A stretch of DNA of 64,000 nt from Polynucleobacter sp. 80A-SIGWE (GTDB lineage Bacteria > Pseudomonadota > Gammaproteobacteria > Burkholderiales > Burkholderiaceae). The position numbers and the translations under genes are program-made. Shown piece by piece: positions 32,026-40,027 of this stretch (position 1 is the first letter of the stretch; each line of letters opens with the position of its first letter). A model generated the notes under the pieces. The model was given only the letters and a program-made list of their open reading frames with translations, did not search any database and was not told where the DNA came from. The stretch is from contig NZ_JACVOR010000001.1 in NCBI RefSeq assembly GCF_018882295.1, positions 372,001-436,000 on the forward strand, written 5' to 3'.

Positions 32026-32784
32026 GTGCTAACTAAGAGAATCATTCCCTGCCTTGATGTCACGGCAGGGCGCGTTGTCAAAGGTGTTAATTTTATTGGA
32101 CTGCGTGATGCAGGCGATCCAGTAGAGATTGCTAAACGCTATGATACCCAAGGCGCTGATGAACTTACTTTCTTGGATATCACTGCGACCTCTGATGGGC
32201 GCGATCTCATATTGCACATCATTGAAGATGTTGCCTCCCAAGTATTTATTCCTTTGACAGTTGGTGGCGGTGTGCGTGCAGTAGCAGATGTGCGTCGCTT
32301 ACTCAATGCCGGTGCCGATAAGGTCAGCATGAATTCCTCTGCTGTAGCAAATCCAGATTTAGTTTCTGATGCGGCAGCGTATTACGGCTCACAGTGCATC
32401 GTGGTTGCCATTGATGCAAAAAAAACTGAAGCTGGCAATTGGGAAGTATTTACGCATGGCGGACGGACTGCGACTGGCATGGATGTAGTGGCATGGGCTT
32501 CTGAAGTGGCTAAGCGTGGCGCTGGAGAAATTCTTCTCACGAGCATGAATCGTGATGGCAGTAAGGATGGCTTTGATCTTGAGTTAACTGCCGCTGTGAG
32601 TGATGCTGTGAGTGTGCCGGTGATTGCTTCTGGTGGTGTTGGTAATTTGCAGCACTTGGTAGATGGTATTACCAAGGGCCATGCTGATGCAGTTCTCGCA
32701 GCTAGTATTTTTCATTATGGTGAATACACTGTTGGCCAAGCAAAAGAATATATGGCAAGCCAAGGCATTCCGGTTCGTATTTGA
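32026..32784 (+). CDS. hisF: Imidazole glycerol phosphate synthase subunit HisF
   Basis: Cyclase subunit forming IGP and AICAR from PRFAR with ammonia from HisH. The 252-residue TIM barrel has [77 protein letters not shown] with the second catalytic Asp, and [13 protein letters not shown]. The start codon is GTG. Its stop lies 33 bases before the preferred hisI start. Confidence 0.96.
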   Translation: MLTKRIIPCLDVTAGRVVKGVNFIGLRDAGDPVEIAKRYDTQGADELTFLDITATSDGRDLILHIIEDVASQVFIPLTVGGGVRAVADVRRLLNAGADKVSMNSSAVANPDLVSDAAAYYGSQCIVVAIDAKKTEAGNWEVFTHGGRTATGMDVVAWASEVAKRGAGEILLTSMNRDGSKDGFDLELTAAVSDAVSVPVIASGGVGNLQHLVDGITKGHADAVLAASIFHYGEYTVGQAKEYMASQGIPVRI

Positions 32785-32816
32785 GTGTAGATAGAACTAA
32801 TAAGAGAATCATACGA

Positions 32817-33227
32817 ATGACCATGAAAAATACCTTCACTCCAATTGAGTCTTTAGAAGCTGGCGCATGGCTTGATGCCGTTACTTGGAATGAGCAAGGT
32901 CTAGTTCCGGTGATCGCTCAAGAAGTAGGAAGTAAAGATATTCTGATGATGGCCTGGATGAATCGTGATGCGCTATTGGCGACCTTGCGTTTGGGCGAAG
33001 CGGTGTATTGGACTCGTTCAAGACAAAAGCTATGGCATAAAGGTGAAGAGTCCGGCCACACTCAAAAAGTAAAAGAAATCCGCCTTGACTGTGACGGCGA
33101 TACGATTTTGCTCATGGTTGAGCAAAAAGACGGTATTGCTTGTCACACTGGCGAACACAGTTGCTTCTTTTTATGCTGGGATTCCGGTAAATCTACCTGG
33201 GTAGATGAGTCTAAGACTCATAAATAA
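32817..33227 (+). CDS. hisI: Phosphoribosyl-AMP cyclohydrolase
   Basis: Zinc-dependent opening of the PR-AMP ring, step three. From the ATG at 32817 it has 136 residues, with an AAGAGAA eight bases upstream; a TTG at 32781 overlaps the hisF stop and adds an unlikely tail. Signatures are [36 protein letters not shown] substrate loop (around residues 55-80), [14 protein letters not shown] and [10 protein letters not shown], whose cysteines bind zinc. HisE is a separate gene here, not fused. Confidence 0.95.
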   Translation: MTMKNTFTPIESLEAGAWLDAVTWNEQGLVPVIAQEVGSKDILMMAWMNRDALLATLRLGEAVYWTRSRQKLWHKGEESGHTQKVKEIRLDCDGDTILLMVEQKDGIACHTGEHSCFFLCWDSGKSTWVDESKTHK

Positions 33228-33271
33228 GACCCTCTTAGTCTTCCCGGCAATAAAAGACATAAAATCACTTT

Positions 33272-33673
33272 ATGACTAGTCCAGTACAAAACCCTTCTAA
33301 TTTAGACTCCGCCCTGGCTCATTTGGCTGATGTAGTGGATCAGCGACGTGATGCGTTTAAGGCTGGTGACGTTGATCCAAAGACCTCATATACCGCCTTG
33401 CTTTTCTCTAAGGGCGATGATGGGATCCTCAAGAAGATTGGCGAAGAGGCCACTGAGGCGGTGATGGCAGCTAAGGATGCGCGTAATTCCAATCTGGCCC
33501 CTGAGCAGCAAAAGCTCCTAGTGGGCGAGATGGCCGACCTTTGGTTTCATTGCCTGATTGCCTTGTCACAGTTTGGTTTGCGACCAGAAGATGTGGTGGC
33601 TGAGCTCAATCGCCGCTTAGGTACCTCTGGTATCGAAGAGAGGGCGGCTAGAAAAGCTGCTGGCAAAGAGTAA
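33272..33673 (+). CDS. hisE: Phosphoribosyl-ATP pyrophosphatase
   Basis: Step two of histidine synthesis, hydrolysing PR-ATP to PR-AMP. The 133-residue all-alpha protein has the MazG-like pattern [31 protein letters not shown] with the metal-binding acidic residues, then [27 protein letters not shown]. It closes the his run and is followed by hinT and tatABC, as in other betaproteobacteria. Confidence 0.95.
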   Translation: MTSPVQNPSNLDSALAHLADVVDQRRDAFKAGDVDPKTSYTALLFSKGDDGILKKIGEEATEAVMAAKDARNSNLAPEQQKLLVGEMADLWFHCLIALSQFGLRPEDVVAELNRRLGTSGIEERAARKAAGKE

Positions 33674-33709
33674 ATTCAGAAAACCCCAATCAAAACTAGA
33701 GGCGAAAGC

Positions 33710-34066
33710 GTGAGCCACGATCCTAATTGCTTGTTTTGTAAGATTTCTAAAGGCGAAATCCCCTCCCAGAAGGTGTACGAGGATGAGGAGATTTACGCTT
33801 TTAAAGATATCAATCCAGCCGCGCCCATCCATTTTTTGATGATTCCTAAAAAACATATCCCCATGCTGGAGTCTGTAGAAGTGGCAGATGCGCCATTGCT
33901 AGGTAGAATGATGGAATTAGCACCGCGTCTCGCCAAAGAGCAGGGTTGCCGTCCTGGAAAAGATGGTGGCTTTAGATTGGTGGTGAACAATGGTGCAGAT
34001 GGTGGGCAAGAGGTTTATCACTTGCACTTGCATGTGATGGGCGGTCCGCGCCCCTGGAAAAAATAG
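33710..34066 (+). CDS. hinT: HIT family purine nucleoside phosphoramidase
   Basis: HinT-type hydrolase that splits adenosine phosphoramidates. The 118-residue protein has CLFCKISKGEIPS near the start, HFLMIPKKHIPML, NNGADGGQEVYHLHLHVMGG with the HxHxH histidine triad, and ends RPWKK. The start is GTG with AGAGG upstream. It sits between hisE and tatA. Confidence 0.93.
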   Translation: MSHDPNCLFCKISKGEIPSQKVYEDEEIYAFKDINPAAPIHFLMIPKKHIPMLESVEVADAPLLGRMMELAPRLAKEQGCRPGKDGGFRLVVNNGADGGQEVYHLHLHVMGGPRPWKK

Positions 34067-34081
34067 TCCAAGGAGATAAAA

Positions 34082-34315
34082 ATGGGTTCATTTAGCATTT
34101 GGCATTGGTTAATTGTTTTGGTAATCGTGATGTTGGTATTTGGTACCAAAAAATTGCGCAATATCGGTACGGATTTAGGTGGCGCTGTTAAGGGCTTCAA
34201 AGATGGAATGAAGACGCCTGAAGAGTCACAAGATAAAACTGCTGATCAAATTCAGAGTACTGCTGCATCAACAGAAAAAACTGTGGATGTTCAAGCAAAA
34301 GACATCAATAAATAA
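34082..34315 (+). CDS. tatA: Sec-independent protein translocase TatA
   Basis: Pore-forming subunit of the twin-arginine export system. The 77-residue protein has one transmembrane helix ([18 protein letters not shown]), the conserved [10 protein letters not shown] hinge, an amphipathic helix [15 protein letters not shown] and a polar tail. It is the first gene of tatABC and has an AAGGAG-type ribosome site at 34071-34077. The Rieske protein at 39415 is a likely client. Confidence 0.95.
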   Translation: MGSFSIWHWLIVLVIVMLVFGTKKLRNIGTDLGGAVKGFKDGMKTPEESQDKTADQIQSTAASTEKTVDVQAKDINK

Positions 34316-34343
34316 TTATTGATGGAAATAATGCGCGGCTGCA

Positions 34344-34820
34344 ATGATTGATCTCGGAGTTTCAAAGCTTGCACTCATTGCAGTAGTTGCATTGGTGGTA
34401 GTTGGTCCCGAGCGCCTTCCTAAGGTTGCTCGTATGGCGGGTAATTTATTCGGACGTGCCCAGCGCTACATGGCGGATGTGAAGTCTGAAGTTAGTCGTC
34501 AGATGGAAGTAGAAGAGTTCAAGAAGCTGCGCGAAGAGAGCGCTTCAGTTTTCAAGGAAGTAGAAAGTAGTATTCAATCTACTGTCAACGAAGCGAATGC
34601 AAACCTCAGCGATCAAGCCGACATCTTTGAGAATAATTTCACGAGAGCTCCTCTCGATGAAAAAGAAGTATTTCGTAAGTCTATGCGTCAGGGTCGTAAG
34701 AGTTGGGGTGTCAGACGCGCAGCAAGACCTGTATGGTTTAAACATTCCACTGGTATGCGCACAAGAGTTCAGTCTGGCGCTGCACGTATGAAGCGTTTTC
34801 ATCATAGCGCTGGTAAGTAA
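34344..34820 (+). CDS. tatB: Sec-independent protein translocase TatB
   Basis: Substrate-receptor subunit with TatC. The 158-residue protein has one N-terminal helix (MIDLGVSKLALIAVVALVVV), the GPERLPKVARMAGN hinge and a long amphipathic helix with QRYMADVKSEVSRQME. A very basic C-terminal tail follows (RQGRKSWGVRRAARP and later Arg/Lys/His), richer in positive charge than usual. The length fits betaproteobacterial TatB. Confidence 0.94.
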   Translation: MIDLGVSKLALIAVVALVVVGPERLPKVARMAGNLFGRAQRYMADVKSEVSRQMEVEEFKKLREESASVFKEVESSIQSTVNEANANLSDQADIFENNFTRAPLDEKEVFRKSMRQGRKSWGVRRAARPVWFKHSTGMRTRVQSGAARMKRFHHSAGK

Positions 34821-34848
34821 GCCCAAAGAAAAGTAAAAAACCCTAACA

Positions 34849-35640
34849 ATGACTCAAAATAATTCAACTGAAGATTCAGGTTTGCAAGAATCTTTCTTGT
34901 CTCACTTATTTGAGTTGCGCGACCGTATTATCAAAGCTGCTTTAGCCATTATTGTTGTCTTTGTTTGCCTCGTATATTGGGCGCCAGATATTTTTCATTT
35001 GTTTGCGCAACCGCTTCTTCAGGCTTTGCCCGCAGGTGGCAAGATGATCGTCACTGATGTGACGGGTTCATTTTTTGTACCCATGAAAGTTACTATGCTG
35101 GTTGCTTTCTTAATTGCTCTGCCGGTGGTGATGTATCAGTTATGGGCATTCATTGCCCCGGGCCTTTATCAACATGAGCGTAAGTTGATAGTGCCTTTGG
35201 TTGTCAGTAGCTATAGCCTCTTTATTTTTGGTATGGCTTTTGCCTACTTCTTAGTTTTCCCGACAGTATTTCAATTTATGGCTAGTTATAACGCACCATT
35301 AGGCGCGGAGATGTCTACGGATATTGATAACTATCTTAGTTTTGCGATGACCACCTTCTTGGCCTTTGGTATTACCTTTGAGGTGCCAGTAGTTGTAGTA
35401 GTGTTGGTTCGCATGGGAATGGTTCCTCTAGCCAAGCTCAGAGAGATTCGCCCTTATGTGATCGTTGGTGCTTTTGTTATTTCAGCTATCGTTACGCCAC
35501 CCGATGTCTTATCTCAACTTTTGTTAGCTGTACCAATGAGCTTGCTCTATGAGTTGGGATTGTTGATAGCGCGCTTTTATGTGCCCCAACCTGCTGCTGA
35601 GGATGAAGCGTCAGATACAAACGGAACTGACAAGACTTAA
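34849..35640 (+). CDS. tatC: Sec-independent protein translocase TatC
   Basis: Six-helix core of the Tat translocase that reads the twin-arginine signal. The 263-residue protein has FLSHLFELRDRI at the N-terminus with the key Glu, PMKVTMLVAFLIALPVVMYQLWAFIAPGL-type second segment (residues about 80-105), FGITFEVPVVVVVLVRMG and SAIVTPPDVLSQLLLAVPM. It ends the his-hinT-tat run and converges with the Sel1-type gene; no clear terminator lies between them. Confidence 0.96.
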   Translation: MTQNNSTEDSGLQESFLSHLFELRDRIIKAALAIIVVFVCLVYWAPDIFHLFAQPLLQALPAGGKMIVTDVTGSFFVPMKVTMLVAFLIALPVVMYQLWAFIAPGLYQHERKLIVPLVVSSYSLFIFGMAFAYFLVFPTVFQFMASYNAPLGAEMSTDIDNYLSFAMTTFLAFGITFEVPVVVVVLVRMGMVPLAKLREIRPYVIVGAFVISAIVTPPDVLSQLLLAVPMSLLYELGLLIARFYVPQPAAEDEASDTNGTDKT

Positions 35641-35663
35641 CTCCTATATAGACTATGCAGCGC

Positions 35664-37133
35664 CTAAAGTTGCTGCATTCTTGGCAAAGTTGCTGCATTC
35701 TTGGCAAAGTTGCTGGCAAGCCAAGCTGTAACACGATCAAATCGATAACGTCTTTGCCTTAGATTCCCCTCTATCTCAGATTCTGCACCTGCAAATGCTT
35801 TGCCGGCAGCCAATAATGTGCGTCTCTGTTGAATCGTGTCGATCTGAATCAGTCTTGGCAGAATCTTTGGTAGCTCCCAACGAATATCCACTACAACACA
35901 GTGCTCATGTTGCAGTTGCCCTACTTCACAAAGAAGCAATTCTGCTTTACTGAGATTAAATTGATTGGCAATGATCAGGCGATGGCACATTAAGAGCCAC
36001 TCTTCATCGAGTTTGTATTCGGCGTGGTGATCAAGAGCCTTTTCCGCATAGAGGGCCAATTCATACCAATCATTTTTTTTGGGATCAGGCGTACTTTCTA
36101 AAATTTTGCCCAATAACTCTTTTGCTTCAGCAATCCCTTGTTGGTGTGCTTGCCAAACCCAATAGGAGGCTTGCAGGCCACGCACTTTCTCTTCGATCTT
36201 TTCCCGTTTTCGCCACAAGTTTGCGCCCTTGCGAAGCTGCGCTTGGGCATGCCCTAAATCAGCGGCCCTATCAAAGCAGCGATCACTCTCTGCAGCGTTA
36301 TAGCCAGAGAACTGGGGTCGACGATAAATTTCACCCAGCGCAAACCAGGCATCTCGATCACCATCTTTGGCGGCAAGCTCTATCCAGTAGGCTGCTTTCT
36401 TGAGCGAGGCATTCGACTTATTGGTTCCACTGCTCACTCCATCAAACTGGGCAAGCCGTAAACCAAGGGTGAGTTTGGCAACTGTGAGACCTAACTCCGC
36501 CGCCTGCAGCAGTGCATCTTCATTATTGTTGGTGAGCCAAGAATCCCAGAGCGAGGAAAGTGCTTCATTCTTTGGTTGTAATTTAATTAAAAGTTCTTTG
36601 GCTGGAGCGCTAAATGAGGATTCAGATTCAGCAAGCTCTATTAAGTAACTTTTAACCTTCGACTCTAGTGAAGAAAAATCTGCACTGATATCTTGTTTAG
36701 TAATCCATTCAGCCAGGGCGGTGTGGAGTTCAGCTTTAGCTGGATTTAATAAGAGATCAATTAGCTGCCATCTAGCGGCATGACTTGTTTCTGTCTTTGC
36801 TTCGGCAATGCGCCAAAAGGATTCCCAGCCAAACTTAAATGCGGGTGAGTTGAAGGTTTCTGCCAAGGGAATTGTGGAGATTTGCTCGAGAACTTCAAAA
36901 AGTTCAGGTGCCCCCATGAAATCAGCTGATATTTCAGCCTCACTTGAGGTATTGATGCTAAGCAACTGATTTGTAATAGAAAAATAAGATTTTTCTAGCC
37001 AAATCAAGGCGTTAGAGGGCTGAATTGGGGTATTAAACGAGCCATTTAAATATGCGGAGGCCAATTGTTGTTGCGCAGAAACATCACCCAAACGGGCGGA
37101 ACGAAGGATTTTTAAGAATTCACGACTTGCCAT
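35664..37133 (-). CDS. Sel1/TPR-repeat protein of unknown function
   Basis: A 489-residue predicted cytosolic alpha-solenoid. Sel1-like repeats are visible: LGDVSAQQQLASAYLNGSF at the N-terminus, AAELGLTVAKLTLGLRLAQFDG, AAKDGDRDAWFALGEIYRRP and AADLGHAQAQLRKGANLW in the middle, and QQGIAEAKELLGKILE. No signal peptide or catalytic motif is visible. Such proteins usually scaffold protein complexes; the specific role is unknown. The last codons lie in a 20-base tandem duplication that changes the C-terminus. It converges with tatC and diverges from the porin. Confidence 0.8.
   Translation of the reverse strand: MASREFLKILRSARLGDVSAQQQLASAYLNGSFNTPIQPSNALIWLEKSYFSITNQLLSINTSSEAEISADFMGAPELFEVLEQISTIPLAETFNSPAFKFGWESFWRIAEAKTETSHAARWQLIDLLLNPAKAELHTALAEWITKQDISADFSSLESKVKSYLIELAESESSFSAPAKELLIKLQPKNEALSSLWDSWLTNNNEDALLQAAELGLTVAKLTLGLRLAQFDGVSSGTNKSNASLKKAAYWIELAAKDGDRDAWFALGEIYRRPQFSGYNAAESDRCFDRAADLGHAQAQLRKGANLWRKREKIEEKVRGLQASYWVWQAHQQGIAEAKELLGKILESTPDPKKNDWYELALYAEKALDHHAEYKLDEEWLLMCHRLIIANQFNLSKAELLLCEVGQLQHEHCVVVDIRWELPKILPRLIQIDTIQQRRTLLAAGKAFAGAESEIEGNLRQRRYRFDRVTAWLASNFAKNAATLPRMQQL
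35666..35715. repeat. 20-bp tandem duplication at the 3' end of the Sel1-type gene
   Basis: The unit aaagttgctgcattcttggc occurs at 35666-35685 and 35686-35705, followed by the first 10 bases of a third unit. Since 20 is not a multiple of 3, it shifts the last codons of the gene on the minus strand. Confidence 0.95.
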
Positions 37134-37222
37134 ATGACAATTTTGACATCTCGGGCCTTAAAACGCTCAAAAAGTATGCCCTTGTTGCCGTGATACAACA
37201 AAGAAAGCCAAAAAACTGCCTT

Positions 37223-37249
37223 TTGACAAGCAAAAATAACTCCTAAATG
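37223..37249 (+). promoter_or_regulatory. Possible porin promoter
   Basis: TTGACA at 37223-37228 is a perfect -35 box; TAAATG at 37244-37249 is a weak -10 at a short 15-base spacing. It is the best match in the 208-base gap before the porin, but a second TTGACA at 37143 shows such hits can be chance. Confidence 0.3.
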
Positions 37250-37273
37250 CCCTGACCCCGAGTCTGGCAGGGC
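37249..37273. other. Hairpin in the porin upstream region
   Basis: A GCCCTG/CAGGGC stem (37249-37254 with 37268-37273), plus a possible inner CC/GG pair, lies about 70 bases before the porin ATG. There is no T tract on the plus strand. It could be a 5' leader structure or a remnant terminator. Confidence 0.35.
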
Positions 37274-37341
37274 AAAAGAAGCAAAATTCATTGGTCCCAG
37301 TTTTATTTGGGCATTACTTTCAATTTATGGAGATTTAAAGA

Positions 37342-38577
37342 ATGAAAAAATCGCTATTCGCAATCGCTGCAGTAACAGCATTTGCTGGTGCAGCTCAAGC
37401 TCAGTCAAGCGTAACTGTTTACGGTATCTTGGATGCTGGTTATGTTGGTGGTAACGAACGTGCTGCTTCAAGCACAGCTGTAAACAAGGGTACATGGAGC
37501 GCGCTCCAAACTTCCGGTGCTGAATCTTCTAACCGCCTTGGCTTTAAAGGTGTTGAAGATTTGGGCGGCGGTAATTCTGCTATTTTCACTATTGAAACAA
37601 GCTTGAATGCAAGTACAGACGCTTGGGCGCCAACTTTCCGTCAAGCATTTGGTGGTTTGAAAAAGAATGGCGTAGGTCAAGTACGTCTTGGTACACAAAA
37701 CTCTTTGATCTGGCAAGCTGCTGCAGCTACAACTACAGGTCAGTTGAATAACATCACTGGTTCTGTGTTGAATCCAACTACTGTTGTAGGTAACTCAGCT
37801 TCTCCTTCAGCTCAAACTAACAGTGGTAACGGTACAAACATCGCCTTTACAAACCGTACACAAAGAACTTTGCAACTTGAGTCAGAGCGTTTCGCTGGCT
37901 TCGTTGGTAAAGCAATGGTAGTTTTGAACAATGCTAATACAACACAAACTAACCTTACTGGCGTTTCTCAAGGTTACACCGGTGGTGAAAACAACCAAAA
38001 TGGTTGGGGCTTAGGTGCTGACTATGTATGGCAAAAGTTGAACGTTCAAGCTGCATACCAGTCATTTAACGCTGCTAACCCTTACAACGCTACCCAAGCT
38101 CAAGTTAATGCTGGTGCTGGTTACACATCTGGTACTCCAGCTGCTTTCGGTGCAAACGGTCTGTCAGTTGGCGCAGCAAGCAACGTTAGAGATAACCAGG
38201 CATACATCGCCGCTACTTATGACTTCGGTATTTTGAAGGCATACGCTGGTTGGACAAGCCGCTCAGTAACATCACAACAAACTTCAGCTGTTCAGTTGAA
38301 GCGTCAAGCACAAGAGATTGGTGTACGTAGCTTTATTACTCCAACTATTGAGGCATGGGCAAGCGTTGGTAATGGTCGTTACACAGCATTTGGTGCTGGC
38401 GAGCCAACAGCTAACATCACTGGTTACCAAATCGGTGGTAACTATTTGTTGAGCAAGCGTACTAACTTGTATGCAATTTTTGGTGCTGCAGGTACATCAA
38501 ACGCATCTACAACTGCTGTAGCTGCTGACAGCTCAAACGTAAATAACTATGCGATTGGTATGCGTCACTCTTTCTAA
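37342..38577 (+). CDS. Major outer-membrane porin
   Basis: Trimeric general diffusion porin of the betaproteobacterial (OmpC/Porin_4) type. The 411-residue protein has a signal peptide cut after AQA at about residue 20, then SSVTVYGILDAGYVGG, the typical first strand. SNRLGFKGVEDLGGGNSAIFTIE and GQVRLGTQNSLIWQ follow, and the C-terminal strand is YAIGMRHSF, ending in the aromatic residue needed for outer-membrane assembly. Codon choice is strongly biased and a good ribosome site (GGAGAT) precedes the ATG, suggesting high expression. Strong terminator downstream. Confidence 0.93.
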   Translation: MKKSLFAIAAVTAFAGAAQAQSSVTVYGILDAGYVGGNERAASSTAVNKGTWSALQTSGAESSNRLGFKGVEDLGGGNSAIFTIETSLNASTDAWAPTFRQAFGGLKKNGVGQVRLGTQNSLIWQAAAATTTGQLNNITGSVLNPTTVVGNSASPSAQTNSGNGTNIAFTNRTQRTLQLESERFAGFVGKAMVVLNNANTTQTNLTGVSQGYTGGENNQNGWGLGADYVWQKLNVQAAYQSFNAANPYNATQAQVNAGAGYTSGTPAAFGANGLSVGAASNVRDNQAYIAATYDFGILKAYAGWTSRSVTSQQTSAVQLKRQAQEIGVRSFITPTIEAWASVGNGRYTAFGAGEPTANITGYQIGGNYLLSKRTNLYAIFGAAGTSNASTTAVAADSSNVNNYAIGMRHSF

Positions 38578-38633
38578 TTTGATGCTAGCGTAAGCTAGTA
38601 GATAGTTAGTAAGTAGTACACAGAAGTAAATTA

Positions 38634-38662
38634 ACCCACCGTGGTAACACGGTGGGTTTTTT
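38634..38662 (+). terminator. Rho-independent terminator after the porin
   Basis: A strong ACCCACCGTG/CACGGTGGGT stem with a 4-base loop (GTAA region) is followed by a run of six T and further T-rich sequence. It closes the single-gene porin transcript. Confidence 0.92.
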
Positions 38663-38771
38663 CTTTTGTAGGGCGCTAGATTTATAGACGCGTATTAACG
38701 AAGTGAGATAGACGAAATATGTAATTACACTTTCAATATGCGTTTTTTCTTGCTGTGAGTTTATTGTTTTT

Positions 38772-38838
38772 ATCCACTGCCTTTCAGTGGATCTTCGAGG
38801 ACAGCTAGATCCAAGAGCATCGCTTAGGACGATGCTCT
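38772..38838. other. Two perfect hairpins between porin and mscL
   Basis: Hairpin one: 8-bp stem atccactg/cagtggat at 38772-38792 with a 5-base loop. Hairpin two: 9-bp stem agagcatcg/cgatgctct at 38814-38838 with a 7-base loop. Neither is followed by a T tract on either strand. They lie past the mscL stop on the minus strand, so they may protect or end its transcript. Confidence 0.5.
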
Positions 38839-38853
38839 ATGGTGCAGTGGTGA

Positions 38854-39276
38854 TTACTTCTTTAGGCTATCTCGAATCTCGCGAAGCAAAATAGTGTCCT
38901 CTGGCTCTGGAGGTGCGGGTGGAGCATCTATTAGGCGAACCTTATTAACCACCTTGACCATTTGAAAAATTACAAAGGCCAAGAGGATGAAATTGATAGA
39001 GATGGTAATAAAGTTCCCGTAAGCAAATATTGGTACTCCGGCCTTTTTTAGGGCGTCAAAAGTATGCGGAATATTTTCTGGCGCCTTGCCAAGCACGATA
39101 AATAAGTTGGTGAAGTCAATATGGCCACCCAAAATAGTAGAAATCACCGGCATGACAATGTCATTCACCAGGGAATCGACGATTTTCCCGAAAGCCCCAC
39201 CAATGATCACACCTACCGCTAAATCGATCACATTGCCTTTAACTGCAAAGTCCCGAAACTCCTTTAAAACGCTCAT
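38854..39276 (-). CDS. mscL: Large-conductance mechanosensitive channel MscL
   Basis: Pentameric inner-membrane channel that releases solutes on hypo-osmotic shock, a common stress in fresh water. The 140-residue protein has the N-terminal [29 protein letters not shown] containing the pore helix (residues about 5-35), a periplasmic loop, the second helix [19 protein letters not shown] and a charged C-terminal helix after [10 protein letters not shown]. It is transcribed toward the porin. Confidence 0.96.
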   Translation of the reverse strand: MSVLKEFRDFAVKGNVIDLAVGVIIGGAFGKIVDSLVNDIVMPVISTILGGHIDFTNLFIVLGKAPENIPHTFDALKKAGVPIFAYGNFITISINFILLAFVIFQMVKVVNKVRLIDAPPAPPEPEDTILLREIRDSLKK

Positions 39277-39334
39277 AAATGCTTTCCTTTTTGATTTAGA
39301 TGTAGATTATCCCGAGATTAACCCCATAACTTAC

Positions 39335-39362
39335 TTGCATACCCCACTTTTTACTTTAAAAT
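39335..39362 (+). promoter_or_regulatory. Likely petABC-sspAB promoter
   Basis: TTGCAT (39335-39340) and TAAAAT (39357-39362) are separated by 16 bases and lie about 50 bases before the petA ATG in the gap divergent to mscL. A reasonable sigma-70 match. Confidence 0.5.
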
Positions 39363-39414
39363 CTTACCTTTAAGCAATTTCCACCCATAAATGCTCTTCC
39401 GAGGAATTTTGTAA

Positions 39415-40017
39415 ATGAGTGACAAGCCCTGTATGGACAAGGATCGTCGTAATTGGTTGATCGCTACTTCAGCGGTTGGCGGCGTTGGTGCAGCTGCAGC
39501 CCTTTACCCTTTTGTGGACAGTTTTGAGCCTTCTGAGCGCGCTAAGGCCGCTGGGGCAGCTGTTGAGATCGATATCTCTGGCATGCAGCCAGATGAAATG
39601 CGCATGGTTGAGTGGCGCGGTAAGCCTGTTTGGGTGGTGCGTCGCACGCCTGAGCAAGTTGCTGAGCTCTCAAAAATCGATTCTGAGCTCGCAGACCCTG
39701 ATTCTTTAAGGGATCCAGCTCAATTTACTCCTCCTTATGCCCAGAACCAATGGCGTTCAATTAAGCCAGAATACCTAGTGGTAGTGGGTATTTGTACGCA
39801 TTTAGGCTGCTCCCCAACAGCGAAGTTTGAGTCAGGCCCACAACCATCTTTGCCAAATACTTGGCCAGGTGGTTTCCTTTGCCCGTGCCATGGCTCTACA
39901 TTCGATATGGCAGGCCGTGTATTTAAAAATAAACCAGCCCCAGACAATATGGAAGTACCGCCACATATGTATTTGAGCGATACCAAGATTCTGGTTGGCG
40001 AAGATAAGAAGGCCTAA
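39415..40017 (+). CDS. petA: Ubiquinol-cytochrome c reductase, Rieske iron-sulfur subunit
   Basis: 2Fe-2S subunit of the bc1 complex. The 200-residue protein has a twin-arginine signal-anchor (DRRNWLIATSAVGG) and the cluster ligands in CTHLGC and CPCHGS with the GSTFDMAGRVF segment. The RR motif indicates export by the Tat system encoded at 34082-35640. It is the first gene of petABC, with petB starting 10 bases after it. Confidence 0.96.
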   Translation: MSDKPCMDKDRRNWLIATSAVGGVGAAAALYPFVDSFEPSERAKAAGAAVEIDISGMQPDEMRMVEWRGKPVWVVRRTPEQVAELSKIDSELADPDSLRDPAQFTPPYAQNQWRSIKPEYLVVVGICTHLGCSPTAKFESGPQPSLPNTWPGGFLCPCHGSTFDMAGRVFKNKPAPDNMEVPPHMYLSDTKILVGEDKKA

Positions 40018-40027
40018 GGAGAGATAA

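Noticed and set aside
34597-34791. Out-of-frame open frame inside tatB
   Set aside because: TatB itself is intact and conserved in the other frame; no ribosome site or family motif supports the shadow.
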